A stretch of 64,000 bases of DNA, taken from positions 186,001-250,000 of the forward strand of contig CAVXNP010000002.1 of NCBI GenBank assembly GCA_963763305.1, written 5' to 3'. Source of the stretch: CAVXNP01 sp963763305. GTDB taxonomy: Bacteria > Pseudomonadota > Gammaproteobacteria > Xanthomonadales > Rhodanobacteraceae. The position numbers and the translations under genes were made by a program. The notes under the pieces are model-generated. The model did not search any database and was not told where the DNA came from. It worked only from the letters and a program-made list of their open reading frames with translations. Shown one piece after another: positions 1 through 9,816 of this stretch (its first letter is position 1; each line of letters starts with the position of its first letter).

Positions 1-1
1 G

Positions 2-217
2 GAGTCGCTGACGCCGCAGACCCGTCTGCAAGACATCAACGTGGACTCGCTGGCCCTGATCGAGCTGATCTTCGCGCTGGAGGAGCGCTTCGGCGTGAAG
101 GCGACCGACCTTCCCGAGACGCTGGAGACCCTTGGTCAGGTGGCCGGCTACATCGACGGACTGGTGGTGACCGGTCGCGCCGCGGCCGACGGCGCCGCGC
201 CGCTTGCGTCCAAGTGA
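2..217 (+). CDS. Acyl carrier protein, 3' part (5' end outside window)
   Basis: The reading frame enters from the left edge and stops at TGA 215-217. It contains the phosphopantetheine attachment motif V-D-S-L-A-L-I-E-L followed by a helix ending in EERFGV, which is the classic second half of an acyl carrier protein. The serine of DSL would carry the 4'-phosphopantetheine arm on which acyl intermediates are held. The next gene, a ketosynthase, starts at GTG 214 inside this gene's stop (4-bp overlap), so the two are translationally coupled and probably work together in a fatty-acid-like or polyene pathway. The C-terminal tail is Ala/Gly-rich and longer than in housekeeping AcpP, so this is more likely a dedicated carrier protein than the primary AcpP. 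Confidence 0.85.
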   Translation, partial: ESLTPQTRLQDINVDSLALIELIFALEERFGVKATDLPETLETLGQVAGYIDGLVVTGRAAADGAAPLASK

Positions 218-1449
218 AACGGGTTGCGGTCACCGGAATCGGCGTGGTCTCTCCACTGGGTTCCGGCGAACAGGCGTTCTTCGCCGCGCTATGCGAGGGG
301 CGCTCGGGGATCGGGCCGCTGCGCGGGGGCATCGCCCAGCGACTGGCCACGCGAATCGCGGCCGCATCGGCGTTCGACGGAAGCGAGCACTTCACGCCGC
401 CGAAGTTGCGCATGCTCGACCGCGATGCGCAGTTTGCGCTGGTCGCCGCAGCGCAGGCGATGGCCGCGGCGGAACCGGCGCTGGAGTCGCACGAACGTGA
501 CGATGCCGGCATCTTCATCGGTACTGGCAAGGGTGGCGCGCACAGCACCGATGACGGCTATCGGGCGCTGTACCAGGAGGGCAGGGAACGGATGCCCCCG
601 TTCAGCGTGCTGACCGGCATGACCAACGCCGCCGCGGCGTGGCTGGGCATCGAGTACGGCTTTGGCGGCCCCAACCTGACCTACTCCACCGCCTGCTCGT
701 CCTCGGCGGTGGCCATTGGCGAGGCCTGGCGGCGCATCCGCGATGGCGAGCTGCCGCTGGCGCTGGCCGGTGGCACCGAGGCTCCATTGACGCTGGGCAC
801 GATCAAGGCGTGGGAGGCCCTGCGCACCCTCGCCGACGAGGACCCGGACGATCCGGCCGCTTCATGCAAGCCGTTCGCGCTCGACCGCAGCGGACTGGTG
901 CTGGGGGAGGGCGCCGCGGTGCTGGTGCTGGAAGACTACGATCGGGCCCGTCGCCGCGGCGCACGGATCCGTGGTGAACTGATCGGCTACGGGCTGTCCA
1001 CCGACTCGGGCCACATCACCCGGCCCAGCTGTGACGGGCAGGCGCGCGCCATGCAACGGGCGTTGCGCTCGGCCGGGCTGGCGCCGGAGCGGGTCGGTTA
1101 CATCAACGCCCACGGCACCGCCACCCGGGCCAACGACGCCGTCGAGACCGCCGCGGTGAAGCAGGTGTTCGGGGTGCACGCGACGAAGCTGGCGCTGAGT
1201 TCCACCAAGTCGATGCATGGCCACCTGCTGGGCGCGGCCGGTGCGATCGAGTTGGTAGCCACCTTGCTCGCGCTGGAGCGGCAGCAGTTGCCGCCCACCA
1301 TCAATCTGCGCCAGCCCGACCCTGCCTGCGACCTGGACTACCTGGCCGACGGCAGCCGGAAGGTCGATGACGTGGCGTATGCACTATCCAACGCATTTGC
1401 CTTCGGCGGCACCAACGCCGTCCTGGCCTGCCGCCGCGTCACCGATTGA
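214..1449 (+). CDS. Beta-ketoacyl-ACP synthase (FabF/KAS II-like)
   Basis: A 411-residue condensing enzyme that would extend an acyl chain on the adjacent carrier protein by decarboxylative Claisen condensation. The thiolase-fold triad is intact: Cys161 in STACSSSA, His300 in NAHGTATRAND and His335 in TKSMHGHLLGAAGA, with the C-terminal FGGTNA loop. Its length matches FabF. The start is GTG 214, fixed by the overlap with the ACP stop. The ACP-KS pair without other housekeeping fab genes in view fits the end of a specialised cluster (aryl polyene/xanthomonadin type, or another type II polyketide/fatty acid locus). The rest of that cluster lies left of the window, so the product cannot be named. 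It could also be an ordinary fatty acid synthase paralogue. Confidence 0.88.
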   Translation: MKRVAVTGIGVVSPLGSGEQAFFAALCEGRSGIGPLRGGIAQRLATRIAAASAFDGSEHFTPPKLRMLDRDAQFALVAAAQAMAAAEPALESHERDDAGIFIGTGKGGAHSTDDGYRALYQEGRERMPPFSVLTGMTNAAAAWLGIEYGFGGPNLTYSTACSSSAVAIGEAWRRIRDGELPLALAGGTEAPLTLGTIKAWEALRTLADEDPDDPAASCKPFALDRSGLVLGEGAAVLVLEDYDRARRRGARIRGELIGYGLSTDSGHITRPSCDGQARAMQRALRSAGLAPERVGYINAHGTATRANDAVETAAVKQVFGVHATKLALSSTKSMHGHLLGAAGAIELVATLLALERQQLPPTINLRQPDPACDLDYLADGSRKVDDVAYALSNAFAFGGTNAVLACRRVTD

Positions 1450-2090
1450 CGGTGCGCCAGGCGTCAATGCGTGTGTCGTCCGCTGCGTCGCGCCGCGCAG
1501 AAAATGGCGCGGCCGCCGCACTCGCAGGGCGGGCCTGGGGTCGACCTGGGTAGACGTAGGGGACGGGCGAAGGATGGGCGTAGGGTGGGCGTAGGGTGGG
1601 CGTAGGGTGGGCGTAGGGTGGGCTTCAGCCCACCAAGGCCAACGGAGCAAAAAAGCCAAAAACCCGGTGCCCTGAAGCCCACACCACGGCCGATGCGCCC
1701 CCACCCGGGCGGAAGTCTTTTGGCCAACGCCAAAGAACATTTCTCGAGTGTCCCGCGACGCCCCGAGGGGGCGTAGGTGGGCGTCGGGTGGGCTTCAAGC
1801 CCACCAAGGCCAACACGCGAAAAAGCCAAAAACCCGGTGGGCTGAAGCCCACCCTACGTGCGACGCGCCCCGCACCCCCAGGGCCGCAAACACGCTTTGG
1901 CCGATACCCCATGGCCGTTCCCCCCCGATCGGCCTGACCGGACATGCCCGCCCACGGCAGCCCGGGCCATCAGGCGGTGCACGGCCGGACGCATGCCGCC
2001 GCATCGATTGTGTGCGCTGGCGCACAGTGATCGCTCCCGCGCCGAGGCAGCCATCAACTTCTGCCGGCACCGGCCGCTACAACCGACAAG
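1450..2090. other. Intergenic region with REP-like hairpins and tandem repeats
   Basis: No credible gene. It holds a short tandem repeat (1580-1623), then REP-like inverted repeats: a GTGGGCTTCAGCCCAC hairpin near 1618-1634, a partly decayed partner near 1660-1682, and a second pair near 1788-1857. The pairs are separated by nearly the same A-rich stretch (aaaagccaaaaacccggtg), so a REP-pair module appears to have been duplicated. It separates the ketosynthase from the diguanylate cyclase. Confidence 0.7.
1580..1623. repeat. Four tandem copies of an 11-bp unit (GTAGGGTGGGC)
   Basis: Perfect copies at 1580-1590, 1591-1601, 1602-1612 and 1613-1623, with degenerate copies just upstream. The unit is the flank of the REP hairpin that follows directly, so it probably arose by slippage at the REP edge. 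Copy number may vary between strains. Confidence 0.9.
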
Positions 2091-4103
2091 ATGAAAACCT
2101 TCCTCTGCCTGCTGTTGCTGCTTGGTTCGCCCATGGCGCATGCCGGTGGCGAACGCGTCCAGACCGTGCTGGAAGACTTCCGCCTGCATGGCTTCGTGTC
2201 GCCGCTGCGGGCGATGGAACGCTTGCAGGCGGCGCAGGACGCGGCCGGCCCTGGCTCGCCGCTGGGACTGCGCCAGCGCTATCACGCCTCGCTGGCGGGC
2301 TTCGCGATGCAGGCCCATCGCCCGGCCGTGGCCCAGGCGTCCCTGCAGGCGCTGGACCGGATGGCCACCGAGGAGGATTGCGGCGGTTGCCGTGCGGACG
2401 CGCTGCTGGTGCGCGCCCAAGCGGCGCTGGCCCGGCGCGACCAGAAGGACGCGACCGGGAAGCTGGTCGCGGCCGAGCGGCTGGTCGCGGCGGACGACTA
2501 TCGGCTTCAATTGGCGCTCTATCTGGCTCGCGCCCGCTACCATGACGTTCGTGGCGAGTTCTCTCAGGGCATCGCCGACGGCCTGCGCGCGATGACGTTG
2601 GCCGAACGCATGGGCAACGTCGCCGACCAGGCGCTGGCCATGAACAGCATGATCGGCATGAATGCGGACCTGGGCGATTTCGCCCGCGCCGAGAAGCTGG
2701 CGCACGAAGCCTATGCGATCGCCGATCGCCACGGGTTTTCCTATCTGATGGCACGGGTGCGTGGGCAGCAGGGTTATCTGTACAGCCTGTGGGGCAAACC
2801 CGAAGCGCAGCGGCAGGCGCTGCTCGATGCCTTGCGCATCTGTGGTGACGACCCGAGCCTGTCGGAGGTGAAGCTGGTCAGTCTGGCCAACCTTTCGGAC
2901 TACTACCTGCGGGAGAAGCAGCCGCGCCAGGCGCTGGACTACGCCACCCGCGCAGACAAGGTCGCAGCGGCCGCCGGTGACGACAATGGGCGGGCGGTGG
3001 CGCTGGCCAACATGGGCATCGCCTCGTCGCAGCTCGGCGAGCACGCGCGTGGCATCGACCTGCTCGGCCGGGCGATCGGCCTGGCCGAGAAAATGGGCGC
3101 CAAGAGTTACCTGATCCAGTTCACCAACGAGCTGGTCAATGCCCACGAGCGTGCCGGGCAGCTGCGCGAAGCGCTGGCGGCCATGCGCCAGGTCGATTCG
3201 CTGAACCAGGAAATGAACCGGCAGGAGCGCGACAAGGCGGTGCTGGAACTGCAGGAGCGCTATTCCACCGAGCGCAAGAGTCGCCAGATCGAACGCCTGT
3301 CGGCCGCCAACCAGTTGCAGCAAGCCGAAGTGGATGCGCGCAGCTGGCAACAGCGCCTGTGGGCGACGCTGGCGGTGGCATTGCTGCTGACGGCGGCAGC
3401 GCTGGGTCGCCGACTGCACCATGCCTGGAGCGCCAACCGCCAGCTTGCCGGCGATATCGCATTGCTGTCGGAGCAGTCCCTGCATGATCCGCTGACCGGA
3501 GTCTCCAACCGCCGCCACTGTCACCTGCTGATGGACGAGTTCGCACAGGCCGGCACCAGCGTGGGGCTGATGCTGCTGGATGTGGATCACTTCAAGAAGG
3601 TCAACGACGAGCTGGGTCATGCCGCCGGTGATCGTGTTCTGATCGAGCTTGCATACCGCCTGCGTGGTCTGCTGCGCGAGCAGGATGCGGTGGTGCGCTG
3701 GGGCGGCGAAGAGTTCCTGCTGCTGTTGCCGGAGGTGACGCCGGCCTCGCTGCCGCTGTTGGCGGGGAGGGTGCTTCAGGCAATTGCCGCCTCGCCGGTA
3801 GACATCGGGCCGCACCGGATCAAGGTCACCGCTTCGCTGGGTGCGGCGATCCATCCCACGGGGCCGGAGGCCGACTGGGAGGACGCGATGCATCTGGTGG
3901 ATGTGTCGCTGTATCTGGCCAAGGCCAGCGGACGCAACCGTGCCACCTGCGTGACGCGGGTCAGCCCCGGTGCCGACCTCGCAGCGCTACGCAACGACCT
4001 GTCCGGCGCAAGCAACTCGGGCCTGGTCACCCTGCAGACGGTGGAAGGACCCCGGCCCACCCGGAGCGCGGTCATCATTCCGTTTCCGGCGGTAGGGGAA
4101 TGA
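2091..4103 (+). CDS. Membrane diguanylate cyclase with periplasmic TPR-like sensor
   Basis: A 670-residue protein predicted to make cyclic di-GMP from two GTP. It begins with a signal peptide (MKTFLCLLLLLGSPMAHA). A long helical repeat region (about 30-390) with TPR-like A/L spacing follows, then a coiled segment, one membrane helix (about 423-441) and a cytoplasmic GGDEF domain. The active-site loop reads GGEEF at 538-542, a catalytically competent variant. The RxxD product-inhibition site (Arg529-Asp532) lies the usual five residues upstream, so feedback inhibition is expected. The architecture implies that a periplasmic protein-protein or ligand signal is passed to c-di-GMP output. The start is ATG 2091, chosen for the signal peptide. 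No partner gene is adjacent and the input signal is unknown. Confidence 0.92.
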   Translation: MKTFLCLLLLLGSPMAHAGGERVQTVLEDFRLHGFVSPLRAMERLQAAQDAAGPGSPLGLRQRYHASLAGFAMQAHRPAVAQASLQALDRMATEEDCGGCRADALLVRAQAALARRDQKDATGKLVAAERLVAADDYRLQLALYLARARYHDVRGEFSQGIADGLRAMTLAERMGNVADQALAMNSMIGMNADLGDFARAEKLAHEAYAIADRHGFSYLMARVRGQQGYLYSLWGKPEAQRQALLDALRICGDDPSLSEVKLVSLANLSDYYLREKQPRQALDYATRADKVAAAAGDDNGRAVALANMGIASSQLGEHARGIDLLGRAIGLAEKMGAKSYLIQFTNELVNAHERAGQLREALAAMRQVDSLNQEMNRQERDKAVLELQERYSTERKSRQIERLSAANQLQQAEVDARSWQQRLWATLAVALLLTAAALGRRLHHAWSANRQLAGDIALLSEQSLHDPLTGVSNRRHCHLLMDEFAQAGTSVGLMLLDVDHFKKVNDELGHAAGDRVLIELAYRLRGLLREQDAVVRWGGEEFLLLLPEVTPASLPLLAGRVLQAIAASPVDIGPHRIKVTASLGAAIHPTGPEADWEDAMHLVDVSLYLAKASGRNRATCVTRVSPGADLAALRNDLSGASNSGLVTLQTVEGPRPTRSAVIIPFPAVGE

Positions 4104-4545
4104 GCGGCAGCAACCTCTTCGCGACCGACCAGGCGCCCCGGCGCGCGGCTCGTTGAGCAGTATTCTCCTGGTCCGGCGTGCGCCGCCACGGTGCCGGGCG
4201 GCAAGTCGATCGCCTGTTCCTCGCCGGCACTGGCGTGTGATACCAGGTATTCGCCGGTGCGGCCGCCCGGTCCGGCCGCGCGGTGCGAGGCATTCACGCC
4301 CAGGCGCTTGCGGCGGCTACGCCGGAAGACCGGCCGGCGACCGGGCACCCCAGCTGCATCGCACGGGGCAGGGCAACGGCGCCGTGACCGATGGCTCGCG
4401 GGAGTTCGGTCGTTCCGCCACGCTCGATTCGCGCAGGGATCGCTGGCGTCTCGCTGCGCCTGCTGAACGGACTCCATCGCCGTAGGCGCTATCGCGACAT
4501 CGCCGCTGGCAGCTTGGATCGACCCCAACCATTACGTATGCAGCC
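4104..4545. other. Gap without a convincing gene
   Basis: About 440 bases between two plus-strand genes. Open frames exist on both strands but have no recognisable domain or ribosome site. A minus-strand frame (about 4110-4320) has somewhat protein-like composition, but it reads on through the end of the cyclase gene, as expected of a high-GC shadow. No tRNA or hairpin family member was recognised. Confidence 0.5.
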
Positions 4546-5130
4546 ATGCCCACTCGACCGACCAGCCTGCACGAGGTACTGGACAGTCTCGACAAGGCGG
4601 TCGACGAACGCGGCAAGACCACCATCGGCACGCTGCTGCGCGCGGTCGGGCGGCGCTCGTTCGGGACCCTGCTGCTGGTACCGGCGCTGGTGCTGCTTTC
4701 ACCGATTTCGGCGGTACCTGGCGTGCCCACGTCGATGGGCGCGCTGGTGGCACTTACCACCGGCCAGTTACTGCTGCGCCGGCAGGAGTTCTGGCTGCCG
4801 CGGTGGATCCTCTGCCGCGAAGTGCCTGAGTTGCGGCTGCAACAGGCGTTGCGCTTCCTGCGGCCGGTAGCCCGTGTGGTCGATCGCCTGCTCAAGCCGC
4901 GGCTGTTCTGGCTGACCGAGGGCTGGCCGGTGTACATGCTGGCCCTGGTCTGTCTGGTACTGGCCTTGTGCACGACGCCCCTGGAACTGGTGCCCGGGGC
5001 CAATACCACCATCGGCGCCGCACTCACCGCGTTCGCATTGGCGCTGCTGGCGCATGACGGTTTGCTGGCGGTACTCGGGCTGCTGTCGTGTGCCGTGCTG
5101 GTGGCGGTGGTGGTCATGATCGTGCAGTAG
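4546..5130 (+). CDS. ExoD-like inner-membrane protein
   Basis: A 194-residue polytopic protein resembling the ExoD family, named after a Sinorhizobium gene that affects exopolysaccharide and alkali sensitivity. Family features are the N-terminal LHEVLDSLD helix, GRRSFGTLLLVPALVLL followed by a PGVPTSMGALVAL loop, and a second half with a conserved ELVPGANTTIGAAL motif between hydrophobic helices. Four to five membrane segments are likely (about 40-60, 64-78, 124-142, 150-166, 172-192). The start is ATG 4546. The biochemical function of the family is not established. The upstream neighbour (c-di-GMP synthase) is compatible with a surface-polysaccharide role, but no operon link is visible across the 440-bp gap. 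Confidence 0.82.
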   Translation: MPTRPTSLHEVLDSLDKAVDERGKTTIGTLLRAVGRRSFGTLLLVPALVLLSPISAVPGVPTSMGALVALTTGQLLLRRQEFWLPRWILCREVPELRLQQALRFLRPVARVVDRLLKPRLFWLTEGWPVYMLALVCLVLALCTTPLELVPGANTTIGAALTAFALALLAHDGLLAVLGLLSCAVLVAVVVMIVQ

Positions 5131-5157
5131 CGCCCGGCGAGTGCTCCGTCGTACGCC

Positions 5158-5180
5158 GGTAGGGTGGGCTTCAGCCCACC
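5158..5180. repeat. REP-like hairpin (GTGGGCTTCAGCCCAC type)
   Basis: Inverted repeat GGTGGGCTTCAGCCCACC preceded by GTAGGG, just after the exoD-like stop. It can serve as a transcript 3' end. With the copy at 5721-5742 it brackets a transposase relic. Confidence 0.85.
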
Positions 5181-5192
5181 GGCTTGACCGCT

Positions 5193-5714
5193 TCACCGCT
5201 CTACCGCTTTGTGGGCTTGTGCCTGCGCGGGGGTGCCCTTGCGGGTGCGCTGATGGCGCCGTTTGCATGACCGCCGCACACGTACCAAGCGGCAGGCCCA
5301 TGGATTGCGCTTGACGATGGTATAGCTGCCCAGATCCCGGGCCGTGCGCGTGGCACCATCAAACAATCCGGTGCATGGCTGCCAGAGAGAATCGGCCGCC
5401 GAACAGACGCAGGTGTTGTTTCGGATGCGACCGATGTATTCCCAACCGTATTCGGCGACCGCACGGAACCAGTCGCTACGGAAGCCTGCGTCGGTCGCCA
5501 GGACTGGCACCGTGCCGGTTGGCATGACGGTGGCCAGCTCCTTGAGGAACGCACGTTGAGCCTTGGGCGAGTTGACTTGTTTGGCCGAGTAAATTCGCTC
5601 GTAGAGAGTCAGGGCGCGACCATCCACGGGCACCGCCGCACGCAACAGCGCCCACCTCCCGTCGCGCTTGAGATCGGACCAGCCCACCAGCACCACCGGT
5701 TGCGGCCCGCGCAA
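5193..5714 (-). pseudogene. Truncated IS4-family transposase
   Basis: A 174-codon minus-strand frame that matches the middle of IS4-type DDE transposases. It shows an early segment ending PVDGRALTLYER, the second catalytic aspartate region TGTVPVLATDAGFRSDWF, and the following EYGWEYIGRIRNNT. The N-terminal part with the first Asp and the C-terminal part with the catalytic Glu (YREK signature) are missing, so it cannot transpose. The last ~25 residues are basic low complexity that may derive from sequence outside the element. No terminal inverted repeats or target duplications were found. Both borders are REP-like hairpins instead (5158-5180 and 5721-5742). Confidence 0.8.
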
Positions 5715-5720
5715 CAGCGC

Positions 5721-5742
5721 GGTGGGCTCAAGCCCACCCTAC
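5721..5742. repeat. REP-like hairpin (GTGGGCTCAAGCCCAC type)
   Basis: Inverted repeat GGTGGGCTCAAGCCCACC followed by CTAC, in opposite orientation to the copy at 5158-5180. This is the same inverted pairing used in the 133-bp array near 52 kb. Confidence 0.85.
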
Positions 5743-5877
5743 GCCCAGGTTGTCGCGTGAGTTGACGCGGCTTGAAGACGGATGTCCCCGCAACGCGCCG
5801 TTGCCCCAGACGCATCGGCGAATCGCTGCCGGCCTGATACCATGGGAGACTTTCCTTTCCCATCCTCGAGTTGACCC

Positions 5878-7003
5878 ATGATCGAGACCAATCCGATCCT
5901 TGCGCAGATCGCCGACCTTCGGGAACGCGTCGAGTCGCTTAGGGGGTATCTTTGACTACGCTTCCAAGAGCGAACGCCTGGAAGAAGTAACCCGTGAGCT
6001 GGAGAGTCCCACCGTGTGGGACGACCCCAAGCGCGCGCAGGAGCTGGGCCGCGAGCGCGCCCGCCTGCACACCGTCGTCGACGGCATCGATACCCTGACC
6101 GCCGGCCTCACCGATGCCGGCGAGTTGCTGGAGATGGCCGTCGCCGACAGCGACGAGGACACCGCCCAGGCGGTGGTCGACGACGTCGCCAAGCTGGAAG
6201 CCAAGGTGAACAAGCTGGAATTCCAGCGCATGTTCTCCGGCAAGATGGATTCGACCAACGCCTTCGTCGATATCCAGGCCGGTGCCGGCGGCACCGAGGC
6301 GCAGGACTGGGCCGAGATGCTGCTGCGCATGTACCTGCGCTGGTGCGAAGCGCGCGGCTGGAAGACCGAGCTGATGGAAGTCTCCGGCGGCGACGTGGCC
6401 GGCATCAAGTCGGCCACCTTCCGGGTCGAGGGCGACTACGCCTATGGCTGGCTGAAGACCGAGATCGGCGTGCACCGGCTGGTGCGCAAGAGCCCATTCG
6501 ACTCGGACAACCGGCGCCACACCAGCTTCACCTCGGTGTTCGTGTCGCCCGAAGTGGACGACGACATCGACATCGAGATCAACCCGGCGGACCTGCGCAC
6601 GGACGTCTATCGCTCCTCCGGCGCCGGCGGCCAGCACGTCAACAAGACCGAATCGGCGGTGCGCATCACGCATATCCCCACCAACACGGTGGTGGCCTGC
6701 CAGACCGGCCGCAGCCAGCACGCCAACCGCGACACCGCGATGAAGATGCTGGCCGCGAAGCTGTACGAACTGGAGGTGCAGAAGCGCAATGCCGAGAAGG
6801 ACGCGCTGGAAGCGACCAAGTCCGACATTGGCTGGGGCAGCCAGATCCGCAACTACGTGCTCGACCAGAGCCGCATCAAGGATCTGCGCACGGGCATCGA
6901 GCGCACCGACACCCAGAAGGTGCTCGACGGCGACCTCGACGAGTTCATCGAGGCCAGCCTGAAGTCGGGGCTGGAGGCCGGCTCCAAGCGCAGCGACGCC
7001 TGA
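5878..7003 (+). CDS. prfB: Peptide chain release factor 2 (programmed +1 frameshift)
   Basis: RF2 recognises UAA/UGA stops and triggers peptide release. Frame one runs from ATG 5878 to an in-frame TGA at 5953-5955. Skipping base 5953 gives frame two (5954-7003), for 374 residues in all. The shift site is canonical: a Shine-Dalgarno-like AGGGGG at 5941-5946, then CTT TGA C, so low RF2 levels promote the shift (autoregulation). The SPF anticodon-like tripeptide is at 205-207 and the GGQ catalytic motif at 250-252, the same positions as in E. coli RF2. Any start inside frame two would lose the N-terminal helix. In many relatives prfB is followed by lysS, as here, although a divergent gene intervenes. 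Confidence 0.97.
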
Positions 7004-7010
7004 TCGCTGC

Positions 7011-7042
7011 GCCGTGCCCGGCGCCATGGCGCCGGGCACGGC
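7011..7042. terminator. Perfect 32-bp palindrome after prfB
   Basis: The stem GCCGTGCCCGGCGC with loop CATG and its exact complement begins 7 bases after the prfB stop. A U-tract is absent, so this may be a GC-rich 3'-end stabiliser or a factor-assisted terminator. It is symmetrical and could also act on leftward transcripts from the gene at 7172-8038. Confidence 0.65.
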
Positions 7043-7171
7043 GGCACATTCCGGGGCTAGCCCGGTTTTCGCCGGCCGGCACCGGAGGTCGCATGCGCGG
7101 GGACAGTTGGCCAGAAACCGCGAATGGGACATGCTCGATGCACGAGCCAGCCGACCATGTGCGAAAAACGG

Positions 7172-8038
7172 CTAGGGGTTACCCGATGGCGTGGACAGGT
7201 CGGGGCGATAAGCGTAGATGGTGTATTTGACGCTTTCGACCGAGTCGCCAAAGCGATGCATGGCCTGCGTGGCGCGTTGCTTGGACCCCAACGATCGCGT
7301 CAAGATGCTCATTAGCGAGGGGTCAGGATCGGCCATCTCGGCATAGCTGCGCATGGGATCGACGACGGTGAGACCACCTTTGCCGCCGATCACCGTCGCG
7401 ATCTCGTAGGAATACGGCCATTTGGCCGCGGTCACGGCCTTCTGCACCTTGTCCATCACATCGTCCACGGCGTCACGGGTCCCGGGCTTGAAGCGGTAGC
7501 TGGAAACACCAAAGTACCGGTAGTCCTGTTTGTCGATCCAATGACTATGCGCCGTATCGGTCTGCGCGAAGTAGTGTTCCGCCCGTTTCACGTACTGGCC
7601 GGCCTTGTTGTTGAATTCTCTCGCCCCCTGTTGCTGCTCCCAGGACTCGTTCGCGTCGATGTCGCGCCAGGTGTGCTCACCCGAACGAATCAGGTAATAG
7701 CCCAGGTCCGACCCAACGACCGGCTGGTAGATTGACCACTGGAAGCGTTCGCCGGCGTTCTTGCGCCAGGCCGCGTGGGCCTTCAGCGCGGCTTCGAAGG
7801 GCTGGGCCTGGCCGTCTTTCACCCAGATCATCCAGATCGACGCGATGTTGGCGGCGTTGGCCGTGCTGTCCCGGCCCTGCGGCGTCTGCTGGGCCCGCGG
7901 CTGGGGCTGGTTCTGGGGCTGGTTCTGATTCTGATCGGGGTCTTGGCCTGCGTCCTGGACCGCTTGAGCGGGCAGGGCGACAAGCATCATGGCCAGGGCG
8001 AACAGCCCAGCGGTTCCTATCGTATGCCGAGGTTTCAT
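7172..8038 (-). CDS. Secreted protein of unknown function with Q/N/P-rich linker
   Basis: A 288-residue protein starting at ATG 8038, which is preceded by a good AGGAG site (acaggagtgtggaacc). Residues 1-~26 form a signal peptide ending PAQA. A low-complexity linker rich in Q, N, D and P follows (about 28-60), encoded by near-repeats of ctggttctgg on the plus strand. The rest (about 65-280) is a soluble domain with many aromatic residues (IWMIWVKDGQ, FQWSIYQPVVGSDLGYYLIR, YSYEIATVIGG). I recognise no named family. Ferredoxin-like repeats are possible, judging from two similar halves. It is probably periplasmic. A TTGACA box at 8107-8112 (minus strand) could be its -35 element. It is monocistronic and divergent from lysS. 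Confidence 0.8.
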   Translation of the reverse strand: MKPRHTIGTAGLFALAMMLVALPAQAVQDAGQDPDQNQNQPQNQPQPRAQQTPQGRDSTANAANIASIWMIWVKDGQAQPFEAALKAHAAWRKNAGERFQWSIYQPVVGSDLGYYLIRSGEHTWRDIDANESWEQQQGAREFNNKAGQYVKRAEHYFAQTDTAHSHWIDKQDYRYFGVSSYRFKPGTRDAVDDVMDKVQKAVTAAKWPYSYEIATVIGGKGGLTVVDPMRSYAEMADPDPSLMSILTRSLGSKQRATQAMHRFGDSVESVKYTIYAYRPDLSTPSGNP

Positions 8039-8170
8039 GGTTCCACACTCCTGTGAGAACAGTGGAATCCCCCAGCCTGATCGCGGTAACCACACCAGTC
8101 TACACATGTCAAGGTTTGGACACCAATCGGTCACGCGACGTTCGGGCGCAGCGGCGACTCGCGCGAAATT

Positions 8171-8198
8171 TTGAGCGTGGCGAACACTCCAATACACT
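8171..8198 (+). promoter_or_regulatory. Candidate sigma-70 promoter of lysS
   Basis: TTGAGC at 8171-8176 and TACACT at 8193-8198 are 16 bases apart, about 29 bases before the lysS ATG. Each hexamer matches the consensus at four of six positions. Position and orientation fit; no experimental support. Confidence 0.35.
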
Positions 8199-8226
8199 TC
8201 GCCACCTTGTGCAGACGGATACCCAA

Positions 8227-9787
<1,561 letters not shown>

Positions 9788-9816
9788 GCAATCACCGCAG
9801 GTCAGGCGTCGAATGC

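Noticed and set aside
5900..7003. prfB start inside the second frame (MRRSPTFGNASSRLGG)
   Set aside because: The true N-terminus is encoded in the preceding frame and joined by the programmed shift at CTT TGA.
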